The notes under the pieces are model-generated. The model was not told where the DNA came from, ran no database searches, and saw only the letters and a program-made list of their open reading frames with translations. This document shows positions 35,348 to 43,300 of a DNA stretch of 64,000 nucleotides, piece by piece; within the stretch, counting starts at the first letter, position 1; the number at the start of each line of letters is the position of its first letter. Location of the stretch: NCBI GenBank assembly GCA_903929765.1, contig CAIYVX010000044.1, positions 56,750 to 120,749 of the forward strand, given 5' to 3'. The DNA comes from an uncultured Planctomycetia bacterium (GTDB lineage Bacteria; Planctomycetota; Phycisphaerae; FEN-1346; JAACEH01). The translations under genes and the position numbers were made by a program.

Positions 35348-35527
35348 TCAAGCCGTCTTTCGCCGCCTTTTCCGCCCCCGGTTCAAATCCACCACCTTCC
35401 CGTCCTTGAACACATAGAACGGCGTACCGGTTTCTATGGACAACCGCCGCGCCGCCTTGGCCGCACGCAATAGTGCCGGCCAGGTGCCGCGCATATCAGG
35501 ATCAGACAATGTCACCGGATTCTTCAT
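35348..35527 (-). CDS. 59-residue basic protein paired with a zeta-toxin-like kinase
   Basis: The ATG overlaps the kinase stop as ATGA, so translation is coupled. The product begins MKNPVTLSDPDMRGTWPALL, continues AARRLSIETGTPFYVFKDGK, and ends in a strongly basic tail (GRKRRRKTA). I do not recognise it, but it may be an antitoxin or a regulator of the kinase. It contains no known antitoxin fold that I can identify by eye. Confidence 0.65.
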   Translation of the reverse strand: MKNPVTLSDPDMRGTWPALLRAAKAARRLSIETGTPFYVFKDGKVVDLNRGRKRRRKTA

Positions 35528-36057
35528 GCTTTACTTCCATCCTTGACCAGCCGAGGTGCTTCACCAACGTTATCGTACAAGGTCCAACGATCAACCAGTT
35601 GATGATAAACCATCTGGAAATTTCGCAGCCCGGCCTCAAACCGCCGCCGTATGACCTCCTCTGGAACGTCGTGCCCGCCCTGAGCTACCCTCGCCTTCAC
35701 GCGACCAATCGCCAACTCGGCCGTCGGCAGACTCAGAAAAATCAGCTTCACATGGTAGCCTGTCTCCCGCCAACGCGGAATATGGCGAGCATAATTCAGA
35801 CCCGCCAGCGTCGTTTCAAAGGCGAAACTTTCGCCACGCCCCACGCGCCGGAAAATCTCTTTCAGCATCAGCCTTCCGGCCCGCAGCGCCGCCCGTTGCG
35901 GCTCAAACGGTGACAGCCCGGCGGCAATCAAATCCACGTTGATAAAATCCGGACATCCAGCTTCGTGCGGCAAGAACTCTCGCGCAAACGTCGTCTTCCC
36001 GGCGCCATTCGGCCCCGCGATGATCACGATCCGCTTCTCGCGACTCTTACTGGCCAT
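35524..36057 (-). CDS. Zeta-toxin-like P-loop kinase
   Basis: 177 residues from ATG 36057. Longer starts exist but the first bases would lie in the hairpin repeat at 36104-36144, which speaks against them. Walker A is IAGPNGAGKTTFAREF. The domain follows the zeta/AAA_33 pattern: DFINVDLIAAGLSPF, then FAFETTLAG, then VKLIFLSLPTAELAIGRVKARVAQGGHDVPEEVIRRRF. Zeta toxins phosphorylate UDP-N-acetylglucosamine; other family members have unrelated targets. With the overlapping small gene it forms a candidate toxin-antitoxin pair. Confidence 0.7.
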   Translation of the reverse strand: MASKSREKRIVIIAGPNGAGKTTFAREFLPHEAGCPDFINVDLIAAGLSPFEPQRAALRAGRLMLKEIFRRVGRGESFAFETTLAGLNYARHIPRWRETGYHVKLIFLSLPTAELAIGRVKARVAQGGHDVPEEVIRRRFEAGLRNFQMVYHQLVDRWTLYDNVGEAPRLVKDGSKA

Positions 36058-36103
36058 CTGGTTCGCCACGGCACACATATCTTTCGCACACGACAAAGAA
36101 GAA

Positions 36104-36144
36104 CACACTTTGGCCCCGGCGAAGCGCCGGGGCTTCAAAGTGTG
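36104..36144. repeat. Intergenic hairpin element, copy B
   Basis: CACACTTTGGCCCCGGC (36104-36120) pairs with GCCGGGGC-TT-CAAAGTGTG (36126-36144), a 17-bp stem with a 2-base bulge. It follows the ilvC stop on the - strand and may end that transcript. The sequence and the GTGTGGCACCC edge match copy A at 9122-9162. Confidence 0.65.
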
Positions 36145-36155
36145 GCACCCGTACC

Positions 36156-37157
36156 CTAGACTTCTTTCGCATCAATCCACTTCATCATCTTCCGCAGTTT
36201 CCGCCCCGTCACCTCGATCGGATGGTCGTGGTCCTTCTTCTCCAGGGCGTTGAACATCGGTCGGCCGACCATGTTCTCCAGCAGAAATTCCCGGGCGAAC
36301 GAGCCGTCCTGAATTTCCGTCAGAATCTTCTTCATCTCCTTCTTCGTCTCGGCCGTGACCAGCCGCGGCCCGCGCGTCAGGTCGCCGTACTCCGCCGTGT
36401 TCGACACGCTGTAACGCATGTACGACAGCCCGCCCTGGTAGAACAGATCCACAATCAGCTTCAATTCGTGCATGACTTCAAAGTAGGCCAGTTCCGGCTG
36501 GTAGCCCGCCTCGGTCAACGTCTCGAAGCCCGCCTTAATCAGCGCGCTCACCCCACCGCACAGCACCACCTGCTCGCCGAACAGGTCCGTCTCGGTCTCT
36601 TCCTCGAAGGTCGTCTCCAGGGCCCCGGCCCGCGCGCCGCCGATGCCGTTGGCATAGGCCAGCGCCAGCTCGCGGCACTTGCCCGAGGCGTCCTGCCGCA
36701 CCGCGAAGAGCACCGGCACGCCCGCCCCCTTCTCGTATTCGCTCCGCACCAGGTGACCCGGCCCCTTCGGCGCCACCATGAACACGTCCACCTCCGCCGG
36801 CGGCACGATCTGCCCGAAGTGAATGTTGAACCCGTGGCTGAAGCACAGGGCCTTGCCCTTCTTCAGATTCGGGGCGATGTCCGCTTTGTAAACCTTGGCC
36901 TGCAACTCGTCGGGCAACAGAATCTGAATCACGTCGCCCTGCTTGGTGGCCTCGGCCGCCGACACCGGCTTGAACCCGTGCTTCACCGCCAGTTTGTAAT
37001 TGGCCGTACCATCGAGCTCCGACACGATCACCTTGATCCCCGACTCGCGCAGGTTCTGGGCCTGGGCGTGCCCCTGCGAGCCGTACCCGATGATCGCCAC
37101 GGTCTTGTTCTTCAGCGGCGTAATCTTCGCATCTGCCTCGTAATAAACCTTTGCCAT
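36156..37157 (-). CDS. ilvC: Ketol-acid reductoisomerase
   Basis: 333 residues, class I length. The NADPH site is [15 protein letters not shown]. Metal and substrate motifs are [38 protein letters not shown] and [18 protein letters not shown]. It converts 2-acetolactate or acetohydroxybutyrate into the dihydroxy acid in valine, leucine and isoleucine synthesis. It is third in an ilvB-ilvN-ilvC operon; a 91-base AT-rich gap separates it from ilvN. Confidence 0.96.
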   Translation of the reverse strand: MAKVYYEADAKITPLKNKTVAIIGYGSQGHAQAQNLRESGIKVIVSELDGTANYKLAVKHGFKPVSAAEATKQGDVIQILLPDELQAKVYKADIAPNLKKGKALCFSHGFNIHFGQIVPPAEVDVFMVAPKGPGHLVRSEYEKGAGVPVLFAVRQDASGKCRELALAYANGIGGARAGALETTFEEETETDLFGEQVVLCGGVSALIKAGFETLTEAGYQPELAYFEVMHELKLIVDLFYQGGLSYMRYSVSNTAEYGDLTRGPRLVTAETKKEMKKILTEIQDGSFAREFLLENMVGRPMFNALEKKDHDHPIEVTGRKLRKMMKWIDAKEV

Positions 37158-37198
37158 CGTCTCGTCTCCTTGCCGTTAGTGTTTGTTTCTGTTCTTTT

Positions 37199-37257
37199 TG
37201 CCGTTTTTTGCTATTACTTTTCAATTTTTCATTTTTAATTTTGAATTTTTAATTCTT
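37199..37257. repeat. AT-rich intergenic repeat, copy 2
   Basis: TGCCGTTTTTTGCTATTAC is followed by TTTCAATTTTTCATTTTTAA and TTTTTAATTCTT. It is close in order and content to 33413-33480 and separates ilvN from ilvC. Confidence 0.55.
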
Positions 37258-37788
37258 ACTTTTCTTCTCTTCTCCACTCTCCGCTGCGCGCGCCGGCCGC
37301 CCGCTCACCCCCCGCAGCATCGCCACGCGGCCCGTCCGCACCAACTCGTGAATCCCGTACGGCCGCACCAGTTCGACGAAGGCCTCGATCTTCTGTTCCG
37401 GGCCGGAAATCTCAATCATAATGTGCTTCACCCCAATGTCAACGATCTTACCCTCGAACACCTCCGCCAACTCCAGGATCTCGCCGCGCTTGGCCGCCGG
37501 CGCGTTGACCTTGATCAGCATCAGGTCGCGCTCGACGAAGTTCTGCCCCGACAGTTCCGTCACCCGGATCACGTCGATCACCTTCGCCAGTTGCTTGCGG
37601 ATCTGTTCCAGGATCGCCTCGTCGCCGCGAGCCACCACCGTGATCCGGCTGTACAGCGGGTTCTCCGTCTCGCCCACCGCCAGTGAGTCGATGTTGTACC
37701 CGCGCGAGGCGAACAGTCCCGAAATGTGGGCCAGCACGCCCGGCCGGTTCTCCACCACCGCCGAGATAACCTGCTTGCTTTCCGTCAT
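37249..37788 (-). CDS. ilvN: Acetolactate synthase small (regulatory) subunit
   Basis: 179 residues. An N-terminal ACT domain (VISAVVENRPGVLAHISGLFASRGYNIDSLAVGETE) binds valine in relatives and confers feedback inhibition. A C-terminal ALS_ss_C domain (RDLMLIKVNAPAAKRGEILELAEVFEGKIVDIG...) follows. Its start overlaps the end of ilvB by four bases, so the subunits are translated together. Confidence 0.95.
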   Translation of the reverse strand: MTESKQVISAVVENRPGVLAHISGLFASRGYNIDSLAVGETENPLYSRITVVARGDEAILEQIRKQLAKVIDVIRVTELSGQNFVERDLMLIKVNAPAAKRGEILELAEVFEGKIVDIGVKHIMIEISGPEQKIEAFVELVRPYGIHELVRTGRVAMLRGVSGRPARAAESGEEKKSKN

Positions 37789-39452
37789 GTCATGCCTCCA
37801 ATCATGCGATCTATCGCCTCGCCCGCCGGAACCATCGGAAACACGTTCTCCTCCGGCTCGACCACGAAGTCCAGCACATAAGTCCGCCCACTCGCGAGCG
37901 CCTCGTCCAGCGCCCCGCGCACGTCTTTCGCCTCGGTCACGCGCCGGCCCAGCGCTCCGTACGCCTCGGCCAGCTTCACGAAGTCGGGGTTGCCTTCCAG
38001 AATCGTCCCCGAATACCTGCTCTTATAAAACAGTTGCTGCCACTGCCGCACCATCCCCAGGTGTCCGTTGTTCAGGATACAGACCACCACCGGTAGTTTG
38101 TTCTGCACCGCCGTGGCCAGTTCCTGGATGTTCATCTGGATCGACCCGTCGCCGGCCACGTCGATGACGCGCCGCCCCGGACAGGCCAACTGGGCCCCAA
38201 TCGCCGCTGGCAGCCCGTAACCCATCGTCCCCAGCCCGCCGGAGGAAACGAACGTCCGCGGAATCTTGAACTTGTAGTACTGCGCCGTCCACATCTGATT
38301 CTGCCCCACCTCCGTGCAGATAATCGCGTCGTCCGGCGCCGCCTCGTCCAATTGCTCAATCACGTACTGCGGTCGCAGGCCGCCGCTGCTGTAGGTCAAG
38401 GGATGTTTCTTCTTCCAGCCCTCAATCCGGGCCAGCCAGTCCCGCCGCTCGACAAAGTGGACCAACTCGACCAACTTTTCCAGCACCAGCCGCGCATCGC
38501 CCACCACCGGAATATCGACCTTGATATTCTTCGAGATGCTCGCCGGATCGATGTCCACGTGGATGATCCGCGCCCCCGGCGCGAACTTCGTCACGTCCCC
38601 GGTGATCCGGTCGTCGAACCGCGCTCCCAGGGCCACCACCAGGTCGCTTTCCATGATCGCGTAGTTGGCGTAAAACGTCCCGTGCATCCCCAGCATCCCC
38701 AGGCTCAAGGGACTGCGCCCAGGAAAACAGCCCAGCCCCATCAGCGTCGTCGTCACCGGACAGTTGGACTTCTCTGCCAGTTGCCGCAACAGGTCCGACG
38801 CCCCGGAAATGATTATCCCGCCACCGGCGTAAATCACCGGCCGCTGGGCCTGGTTGATCGCTTCGGCGGCGATGCGAATCTGCCGCAGGTTCCCCTCGAC
38901 GTGCGGCCGGTACCCCGCCAGGTGTACCTCCGTCGGCAGCGGCACATCCGTCTTCGCCATCGACACGTCCACCGGAATGTCCACCAGCACCGGACCCGGC
39001 CGGCCGGTCCGGGCGATGTGAAACGCCGCCGTCAGGCAATGGCCCAGTTCGTCTACGTTGCGGACCAGAAAATTGTGCTTCGTCACCGGCCGCGTGATGC
39101 CCGTGATGTCGGCTTCCTGGAAGGCGTCGTTGCCGATCAGCTTGGTCTTGACCTGGCCCGTGATGGCCACCAGCGGCACCGAGTCAAAGTTCGCCGTGGC
39201 CAGGGCCGTCACCAGGTTCGTCGCTCCGGGGCCGCTCGTGGCGATGACCACGCCCACCCGGCCGCAGGCCCGGGCATAGCCGTCGGCCATGTGGCCGCCG
39301 CCCTGCTCGTGCCGGGGTAGAATCAGTTTGATGTCGGGGGCGTCGTACAACGCGTCAAAAATCGGAATGACCGAGCCGCCGGGATAGGCGAACAACAAAT
39401 CCACTTTTTCCTGGCGAAGTGCTTCGACCAGGACCGCCGCGCCGCTTCTCAT
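37785..39452 (-). CDS. ilvB: Acetolactate synthase large (catalytic) subunit
   Basis: 555 residues. The thiamine-diphosphate enzyme layout is complete: YPGGSVIPIFDAL, the catalytic-Glu loop LPRHEQGGGHMADGYARACG, TSGPGATN, a central FAD-binding region and the GDGSIQMNIQEL...NNGHLGMVRQWQ ThDP motif. It condenses two pyruvates, or pyruvate and 2-oxobutyrate, as the first step of branched-chain amino acid synthesis. AAGGAG lies before the ATG. Confidence 0.96.
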   Translation of the reverse strand: MRSGAAVLVEALRQEKVDLLFAYPGGSVIPIFDALYDAPDIKLILPRHEQGGGHMADGYARACGRVGVVIATSGPGATNLVTALATANFDSVPLVAITGQVKTKLIGNDAFQEADITGITRPVTKHNFLVRNVDELGHCLTAAFHIARTGRPGPVLVDIPVDVSMAKTDVPLPTEVHLAGYRPHVEGNLRQIRIAAEAINQAQRPVIYAGGGIIISGASDLLRQLAEKSNCPVTTTLMGLGCFPGRSPLSLGMLGMHGTFYANYAIMESDLVVALGARFDDRITGDVTKFAPGARIIHVDIDPASISKNIKVDIPVVGDARLVLEKLVELVHFVERRDWLARIEGWKKKHPLTYSSGGLRPQYVIEQLDEAAPDDAIICTEVGQNQMWTAQYYKFKIPRTFVSSGGLGTMGYGLPAAIGAQLACPGRRVIDVAGDGSIQMNIQELATAVQNKLPVVVCILNNGHLGMVRQWQQLFYKSRYSGTILEGNPDFVKLAEAYGALGRRVTEAKDVRGALDEALASGRTYVLDFVVEPEENVFPMVPAGEAIDRMIGGMT

Positions 39453-39641
39453 GCGGTGCTCCTTGCTACCCAGACTGTTCGTGCGCCGAGGGAAAACCCG
39501 CCGTGGTTTTCCGCCGCCCGGACTTCAGTCCCTGGCGGTGGCGGGTACAGCGACCCGCCGCTTAGGCCGATGGGCGTCCCGCGACCTGGGTTTGATCGCG
39601 GACCGCTGCTACAAGTTGTTCGGAGCAAATGCTACCGCAAA
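39453..39641 (-). promoter_or_regulatory. Structured leader region upstream of ilvB
   Basis: On the - strand several hairpins succeed each other before ilvB: CCGCGA/TCGCGG, GCGGCGGGT/ACCCGCC, CCGCC/GGCGG, and GGAAAACC-N6-GGTTTTCC (39491-39512). They could form an attenuation or regulatory leader. I see no leader peptide rich in branched-chain codons and no T-box specifier pattern, so they may simply be intergenic repeats. Confidence 0.35.
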
Positions 39642-40190
39642 TTAAACAATTCCCTCGCCGAACTTATGCTCTTCGCCCTCTGCTGGTACCGTGCCCTCGG
39701 CGCCGCCCTCATTAGCCGGCGGTGCTTCCACGGGCGCATGACCGCGAGATTTCGAGCCGGGAACGTATTCCACATCGACGTCGTCGTCAAGCGAAACCGG
39801 ACGATAACCCGGTTGCTTCGACCGCTCCACCTCATTATGAAAGGCCGCTTCGATGGCCTTCTGAATCCGCTCGCGGCACTCGCTGTTGATCGGATGGGCA
39901 ATGTCGGCGTGCAGCTTCGGCCGCCCCTCGCGATCCATCCCGCCGCGCGTCTCGTCCAGTTTGCCGCCACAGCCGTTGCAGAACCTGGCCCGCAGATGGT
40001 TCTTGCTCCCGCAATGCGGGCACCGATCCGCCAGCTTGCGGCTCGGCATGGCCACAAACAGCCCGTTGGCGCCCTCGATCAGCTTCAGATCGCGTACCAC
40101 GAACTGGCCGTCCAGCGTCATCGTACAGAACGCCTTCAACCGGTCCCGATTCTCCTCCACCAGCTTCACCTTCACTTCGGTAACTTCCAT
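39642..40190 (-). CDS. spoVG: SpoVG-family protein with inserted zinc ribbon
   Basis: 182 residues from ATG 40190 (GGGAAAGGGACAGCC before it). The SpoVG core is visible as MEVTEVKVKLVEENRDRLKAFCTMTLD...FVVRDLKLIEGANGLFVAMPSRK. A zinc ribbon (Cys57, 60, 71, 74; CPHC...CNGC) is inserted after PSRKLADR, and the core resumes with ADIAHPINSECRERI. SpoVG binds nucleic acid and regulates many genes. An acidic tail follows. The gene lies 17 bases after ispE; the ispE-spoVG neighbourhood recalls Bacillus. Confidence 0.9.
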   Translation of the reverse strand: MEVTEVKVKLVEENRDRLKAFCTMTLDGQFVVRDLKLIEGANGLFVAMPSRKLADRCPHCGSKNHLRARFCNGCGGKLDETRGGMDREGRPKLHADIAHPINSECRERIQKAIEAAFHNEVERSKQPGYRPVSLDDDVDVEYVPGSKSRGHAPVEAPPANEGGAEGTVPAEGEEHKFGEGIV

Positions 40191-40207
40191 GGCTGTCCCT
40201 TTCCCAG

Positions 40208-41101
40208 TTAGTCCGCATCCCATGGTGCCAGAAGATGAGCTTCAACTCCCGCGCCCAGCCGCAGGTTGCCCATCACGCGTTTCGCTTCTTCCTCCGACGC
40301 CGCCAGGGCGTACACTGCGCTGCCGCTGCCGGTCATCGACACGCAGACCGCGCCGGCTGTTTCCAAAGCCCCGCGCAAGTCCGCCACCTCGCCCCGCAAC
40401 GACCGCGCCGGAGCCTCCAGGTCGTTCACCAACTGCCGCCCTAGCTCAGCCAGGCTCCCCCGGCACAACCATTCCTCATAAAGGATAGCCCTTCCGACGC
40501 CCGGAGTCAAGCCCGGCCTTACCAGCGCGTACACATCTTTTGTCGCCAAACCGAACGGCGGCGAGAGCAGAATCACCCATCCCGGCACCCGCGTCGGTCG
40601 CGGCTGGAGCACCTCGCCCCGACCGCGCATGATCGCCACCGAGGTGCCCAGAAAAAAAGCCACGTCGCTCCCCAGGCTGGCCGCCAACTCCGCCAGCTTC
40701 TCGCCGGACAGATCCAGATCCCACATTTCGTTTAATAAAACCAATGCCGCCGCAGCGTCGCTCGATCCGCCACCCAAGCCGCGGCCCACCGGAATATGTT
40801 TTTCCAGCAGCAGCGCCGCTCCTCGCACCACGCCCGTCTGCCGCTGTAGGAGCCGCGCCGCCTTCATCACCAGGTTCGACTCGTCGGCCGGTGTTTCGCC
40901 GTTCTGCGACTCCACCGTCAGATGCACCACACCGTCGGCCATCGGCCGGCCGGACAGCCGGTCCGTCAGAGAGATGGCCACCACCAGAGATTCGATTTCG
41001 TGGTAGCCGTCCGGCCGCTTGCCCAGGACGCTCAGCCCGACATTGATCTTGGCCGGCGTCGCCACCTCGAAAAGTCCGTCATGTCGTCTGACTTTCAGCA
41101 T
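40208..41101 (-). CDS. ispE: 4-diphosphocytidyl-2-C-methyl-D-erythritol kinase
   Basis: 297 residues. GHMP kinase: ATPAKINVGLSVLGKRPDGYHEIES at the N-terminus, the ATP loop PVGRGLGGGSSDAAAALVLLN, and MTGSGSAVYALAAS near the C-terminus. It phosphorylates CDP-methylerythritol in the non-mevalonate isoprenoid pathway. Confidence 0.95.
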   Translation of the reverse strand: MLKVRRHDGLFEVATPAKINVGLSVLGKRPDGYHEIESLVVAISLTDRLSGRPMADGVVHLTVESQNGETPADESNLVMKAARLLQRQTGVVRGAALLLEKHIPVGRGLGGGSSDAAAALVLLNEMWDLDLSGEKLAELAASLGSDVAFFLGTSVAIMRGRGEVLQPRPTRVPGWVILLSPPFGLATKDVYALVRPGLTPGVGRAILYEEWLCRGSLAELGRQLVNDLEAPARSLRGEVADLRGALETAGAVCVSMTGSGSAVYALAASEEEAKRVMGNLRLGAGVEAHLLAPWDAD

Positions 41102-41223
41102 CTTGATTTTCGCCTCGATGTACCCGGTCCTTCTCTGTCCCTGATTATAATCCCTTCAACGACCATTTGCCGCACAAAATGGATAAATTCCACAGCAACG
41201 ATCAACTTCGCCCGACGCAACGC

Positions 41224-41252
41224 TTGACAATCTGCCGCCAGCGCGGTACAAA
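41224..41252 (+). promoter_or_regulatory. Promoter of the 25-residue basic protein gene (TTGACA-N17-TACAAA)
   Basis: TTGACA (41224-41229), 17 bases, TACAAA (41247-41252). A consensus -35 box is unusual in this window and suggests high expression. Confidence 0.65.
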
Positions 41253-41318
41253 ACGCCCCCATTAGGAGTGTCGTCACCCCGGGTGGCGCACCAGACCGGC
41301 CTTGACAAGGAGTTAATG

Positions 41319-41396
41319 ATGCCCAGAAAAAGCAGACGACGCCGGAAGATCGGCAGCAAGAAGCGGGCTCAGCGTCGCAAGCAGCGGAAGCACTAA
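41319..41396 (+). CDS. 25-residue highly basic protein, ribosomal-protein-like
   Basis: The second of two adjacent ATGs is chosen, because AAGGAG (41307-41312) lies six bases before it. The product starts MPRKSRRRRKIGSKKR and ends RKH; more than half the residues are Lys or Arg. Such peptides are typical of tiny ribosomal proteins (bTHX, AURKAIP1/COX24-type). The strong promoter, good ribosome site and near-absence of acidic residues argue for a real gene. The exact family is not certain. Confidence 0.65.
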   Translation: MPRKSRRRRKIGSKKRAQRRKQRKH

Positions 41397-41474
41397 GGTT
41401 TCCCAGGCCCGTCCCGCAGCGGCTTTGCCGCCCCGGCCGGCCGGCGACCCACGGAGCATTTTGCGCCGGATTCT

Positions 41475-41505
41475 TTGGCGGCGCGCTCCGGGAACCCTAT
41501 ATAAT
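41475..41505 (+). promoter_or_regulatory. Promoter of the UvrB/C-motif gene
   Basis: TTGGCG near 41475 and TATATAATA near 41499 precede the gene at 41544. The -10 box is nearly ideal. Confidence 0.5.
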
Positions 41506-41543
41506 ACCTCTGAGGATGGAAAGCCCGCCGCAGGACGGAGCCC

Positions 41544-42335
41544 ATGGCGAAAAAAGATGACATAGGCGGTTTGCTGGGCAGTTGGCCGTACGACCCGGAC
41601 GACTATCTGCGCGAGATTGTCGGACAGGACGGCAAGCCGAAACTGCAGGTCCGCTTCCCCATGGGCGTCGAGCAGTACGAACTCGACGGCCGTCCGGACG
41701 GCCTGCGTCCGATGGGCTACGAGTCCTACCTCGAATATTTCATTCAGAAACGGGAACGGGCCAAGACCCTGGCCGCCTCGGGGGGCGAGACGGCCTTCCG
41801 CCTGACGCCGGAGGATTGCGACCTCCTGCGCGACGAGGCCATGATCTTCTATTATCGTTACGATCTGATGTACATGCGAAAGGATTATGAGCGGGTTCTC
41901 CGTGACACCGCCCGCAACCTGCTGGTCTTCGATTTCATCGCCCACTTCGCCGAACAGATCGAGGACCGCGAGTCGATGGAAATTTATCGGCCGTTCGCCC
42001 TGCGGCTGCACTTCGCCGCCCGCGGCCTGCAGTGCGCCCGCAAAAACCGCCACGAGGAAGGTCTGCGACAACTCCACATCGGCATCACCCGCATCGAAGC
42101 CCTCGACGACCTCGACGATCCCAAGTGGCGACGCGAGTGCAAGGGGGCCACCGCCTTCCTGCGCCGGCTCGAGCGCCGCCTGGAACGCACACGACCGCTT
42201 TCTCCGCGCCAGCGGCTCCAGCGCGATCTCAAGAAAGCCGTCGACAAGGAAGACTACGAGTCCGCCGCCAGAATCCGCGACCGTCTCGCCGGACTTGAAC
42301 ATAACGACGACTCCGCCGCACCGTCTGGTGAATGA
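41544..42335 (+). CDS. UvrB/UvrC-motif protein
   Basis: 263 residues. The C-terminus RDLKKAVDKEDYESAARIRDRLAGLE is a UvrB/UvrC motif, a helical pair used for protein contact in nucleotide excision repair and in McsA-type regulators. The upstream part is helical with many charged residues and no other motif that I recognise. A role in protein quality control or repair is possible. The following 433 bases hold the promoter of the HU gene and no further gene that I can support. Confidence 0.6.
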   Translation: MAKKDDIGGLLGSWPYDPDDYLREIVGQDGKPKLQVRFPMGVEQYELDGRPDGLRPMGYESYLEYFIQKRERAKTLAASGGETAFRLTPEDCDLLRDEAMIFYYRYDLMYMRKDYERVLRDTARNLLVFDFIAHFAEQIEDRESMEIYRPFALRLHFAARGLQCARKNRHEEGLRQLHIGITRIEALDDLDDPKWRRECKGATAFLRRLERRLERTRPLSPRQRLQRDLKKAVDKEDYESAARIRDRLAGLEHNDDSAAPSGE

Positions 42336-42520
42336 CGCCCTCGCCTTCACCATCCCAAAGCCAACCGGATCACCAGCACTCAACGAGGCCGCGCTGTCGG
42401 AACTCTCTTTCCGGGGCGTAGTTAGGAACAAAATCTGATATTTTTTTGTTTCCCCACCCCCATTTTTTGGGCCGTCAATGCGGTTTTTACGGTTGGCCAA
42501 AAGATTTTTGCCATTTTCGC

Positions 42521-42549
42521 TTGCCTCGCCGTAAATACTGATGTACTAT
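42521..42549 (+). promoter_or_regulatory. Promoter of the HU-like gene (TTGCCT-N17-TACTAT)
   Basis: TTGCCT (42521-42526), 17 bases, TACTAT (42544-42549). This gives a leader of about 210 bases before the ATG at 42769. The leader is long and could be regulated, but I see no named riboswitch in it. Confidence 0.5.
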
Positions 42550-42768
42550 AGACTTGTGTTTGGCTGGCGCAGTTTCTGACAGCCTGCCGATGAATGTGCG
42601 GCTGCATCTCTTGCGGTGGTCGGGCCTCGGCGCAAGTCTTGTGCGTTATGGTCGAAAGAACTGAAAGGCTGGACACAGGAAGGTGGCGTCGGCAGATAGC
42701 CGCGCCTGGTTTGGGCCGTTGCGTTTACAGGTGAGAACGGGTTTTGTAATTTTTTGTCAGGGGGCGTT

Positions 42769-43170
42769 ATGCAGACCATCACAAAGAAGCAACTCTCGGA
42801 CCGCGTCGCCGATCGTCTGGGACAGAAGAGGGTGCTCGTTAAACAGATCGTCCAGAAGTTCCTGGACGAGCTTATCGACGAGTTGACCCGGGGCAACCGC
42901 CTCGAATTCCGCGACTTCGGCGTCTTTGAAACCAAGCGCCGCAAGTCACGCACCGCCCAGAACCCGCGAACCCTGGAACGGGTCAGCGTGCCGATCAAGT
43001 GGACCGTCAAGTTCAAAGTCGGCCGGCTGATGAAAGCCCGGGTCCAGGCGGCTATCGACGCCCAGGCTGCCGCCGAAGGCTCCGGCTCTTCATCCTCAAA
43101 TCTCCGCATCGCCGCTGACGGCCAGCCCGGCAACTCCGGCAACAGCGCCGCGCCTCCGAGTCAGGCGTAA
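42769..43170 (+). CDS. HU/IHF-family DNA-binding protein
   Basis: 133 residues from ATG 42769 (CAGGGGGC upstream). The HU fold is clear: QTITKKQLSDRVADRLGQKRVLVKQIVQKFLDELIDEL, then LEFRDFGVFETKRRKSRTAQNPRTLERVSVP. The DNA-intercalating proline region, NPRT, is present. A non-conserved Ser/Gly/Ala-rich tail of about 30 residues extends the usual 90-100. The protein bends and compacts DNA in the nucleoid. Confidence 0.92.
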   Translation: MQTITKKQLSDRVADRLGQKRVLVKQIVQKFLDELIDELTRGNRLEFRDFGVFETKRRKSRTAQNPRTLERVSVPIKWTVKFKVGRLMKARVQAAIDAQAAAEGSGSSSSNLRIAADGQPGNSGNSAAPPSQA

Positions 43171-43235
43171 CTATGTTTCTTTTACTGTTTCTGTTGCCGT
43201 TCCTGAAGTCTGAAGCCTGCCGTTGGGAAAACCCG

Positions 43236-43265
43236 TTGACCTCCATGCGGATGCCGCGATAGAAT
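43236..43265 (+). promoter_or_regulatory. Promoter of the MarR-like gene (TTGACC-N18-TAGAAT)
   Basis: TTGACC (43236-43241), 18 bases, TAGAAT (43260-43265). The box context GCGATAGAATGGC matches that upstream of the phosphoglycerate mutase gene. Confidence 0.6.
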
Positions 43266-43300
43266 GGCGGCGTCCGCTTTTTTTCAGAAATGAGGCGATC

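Noticed and set aside
39453..39641. T-box or amino-acid riboswitch before ilvB
   Set aside because: I could not find the T-box consensus, a specifier loop or a leader peptide with branched-chain codons.
42550..42768. Riboswitch or small gene in the HU leader
   Set aside because: Open frames are short and without ribosome sites, and no known aptamer motif is seen.
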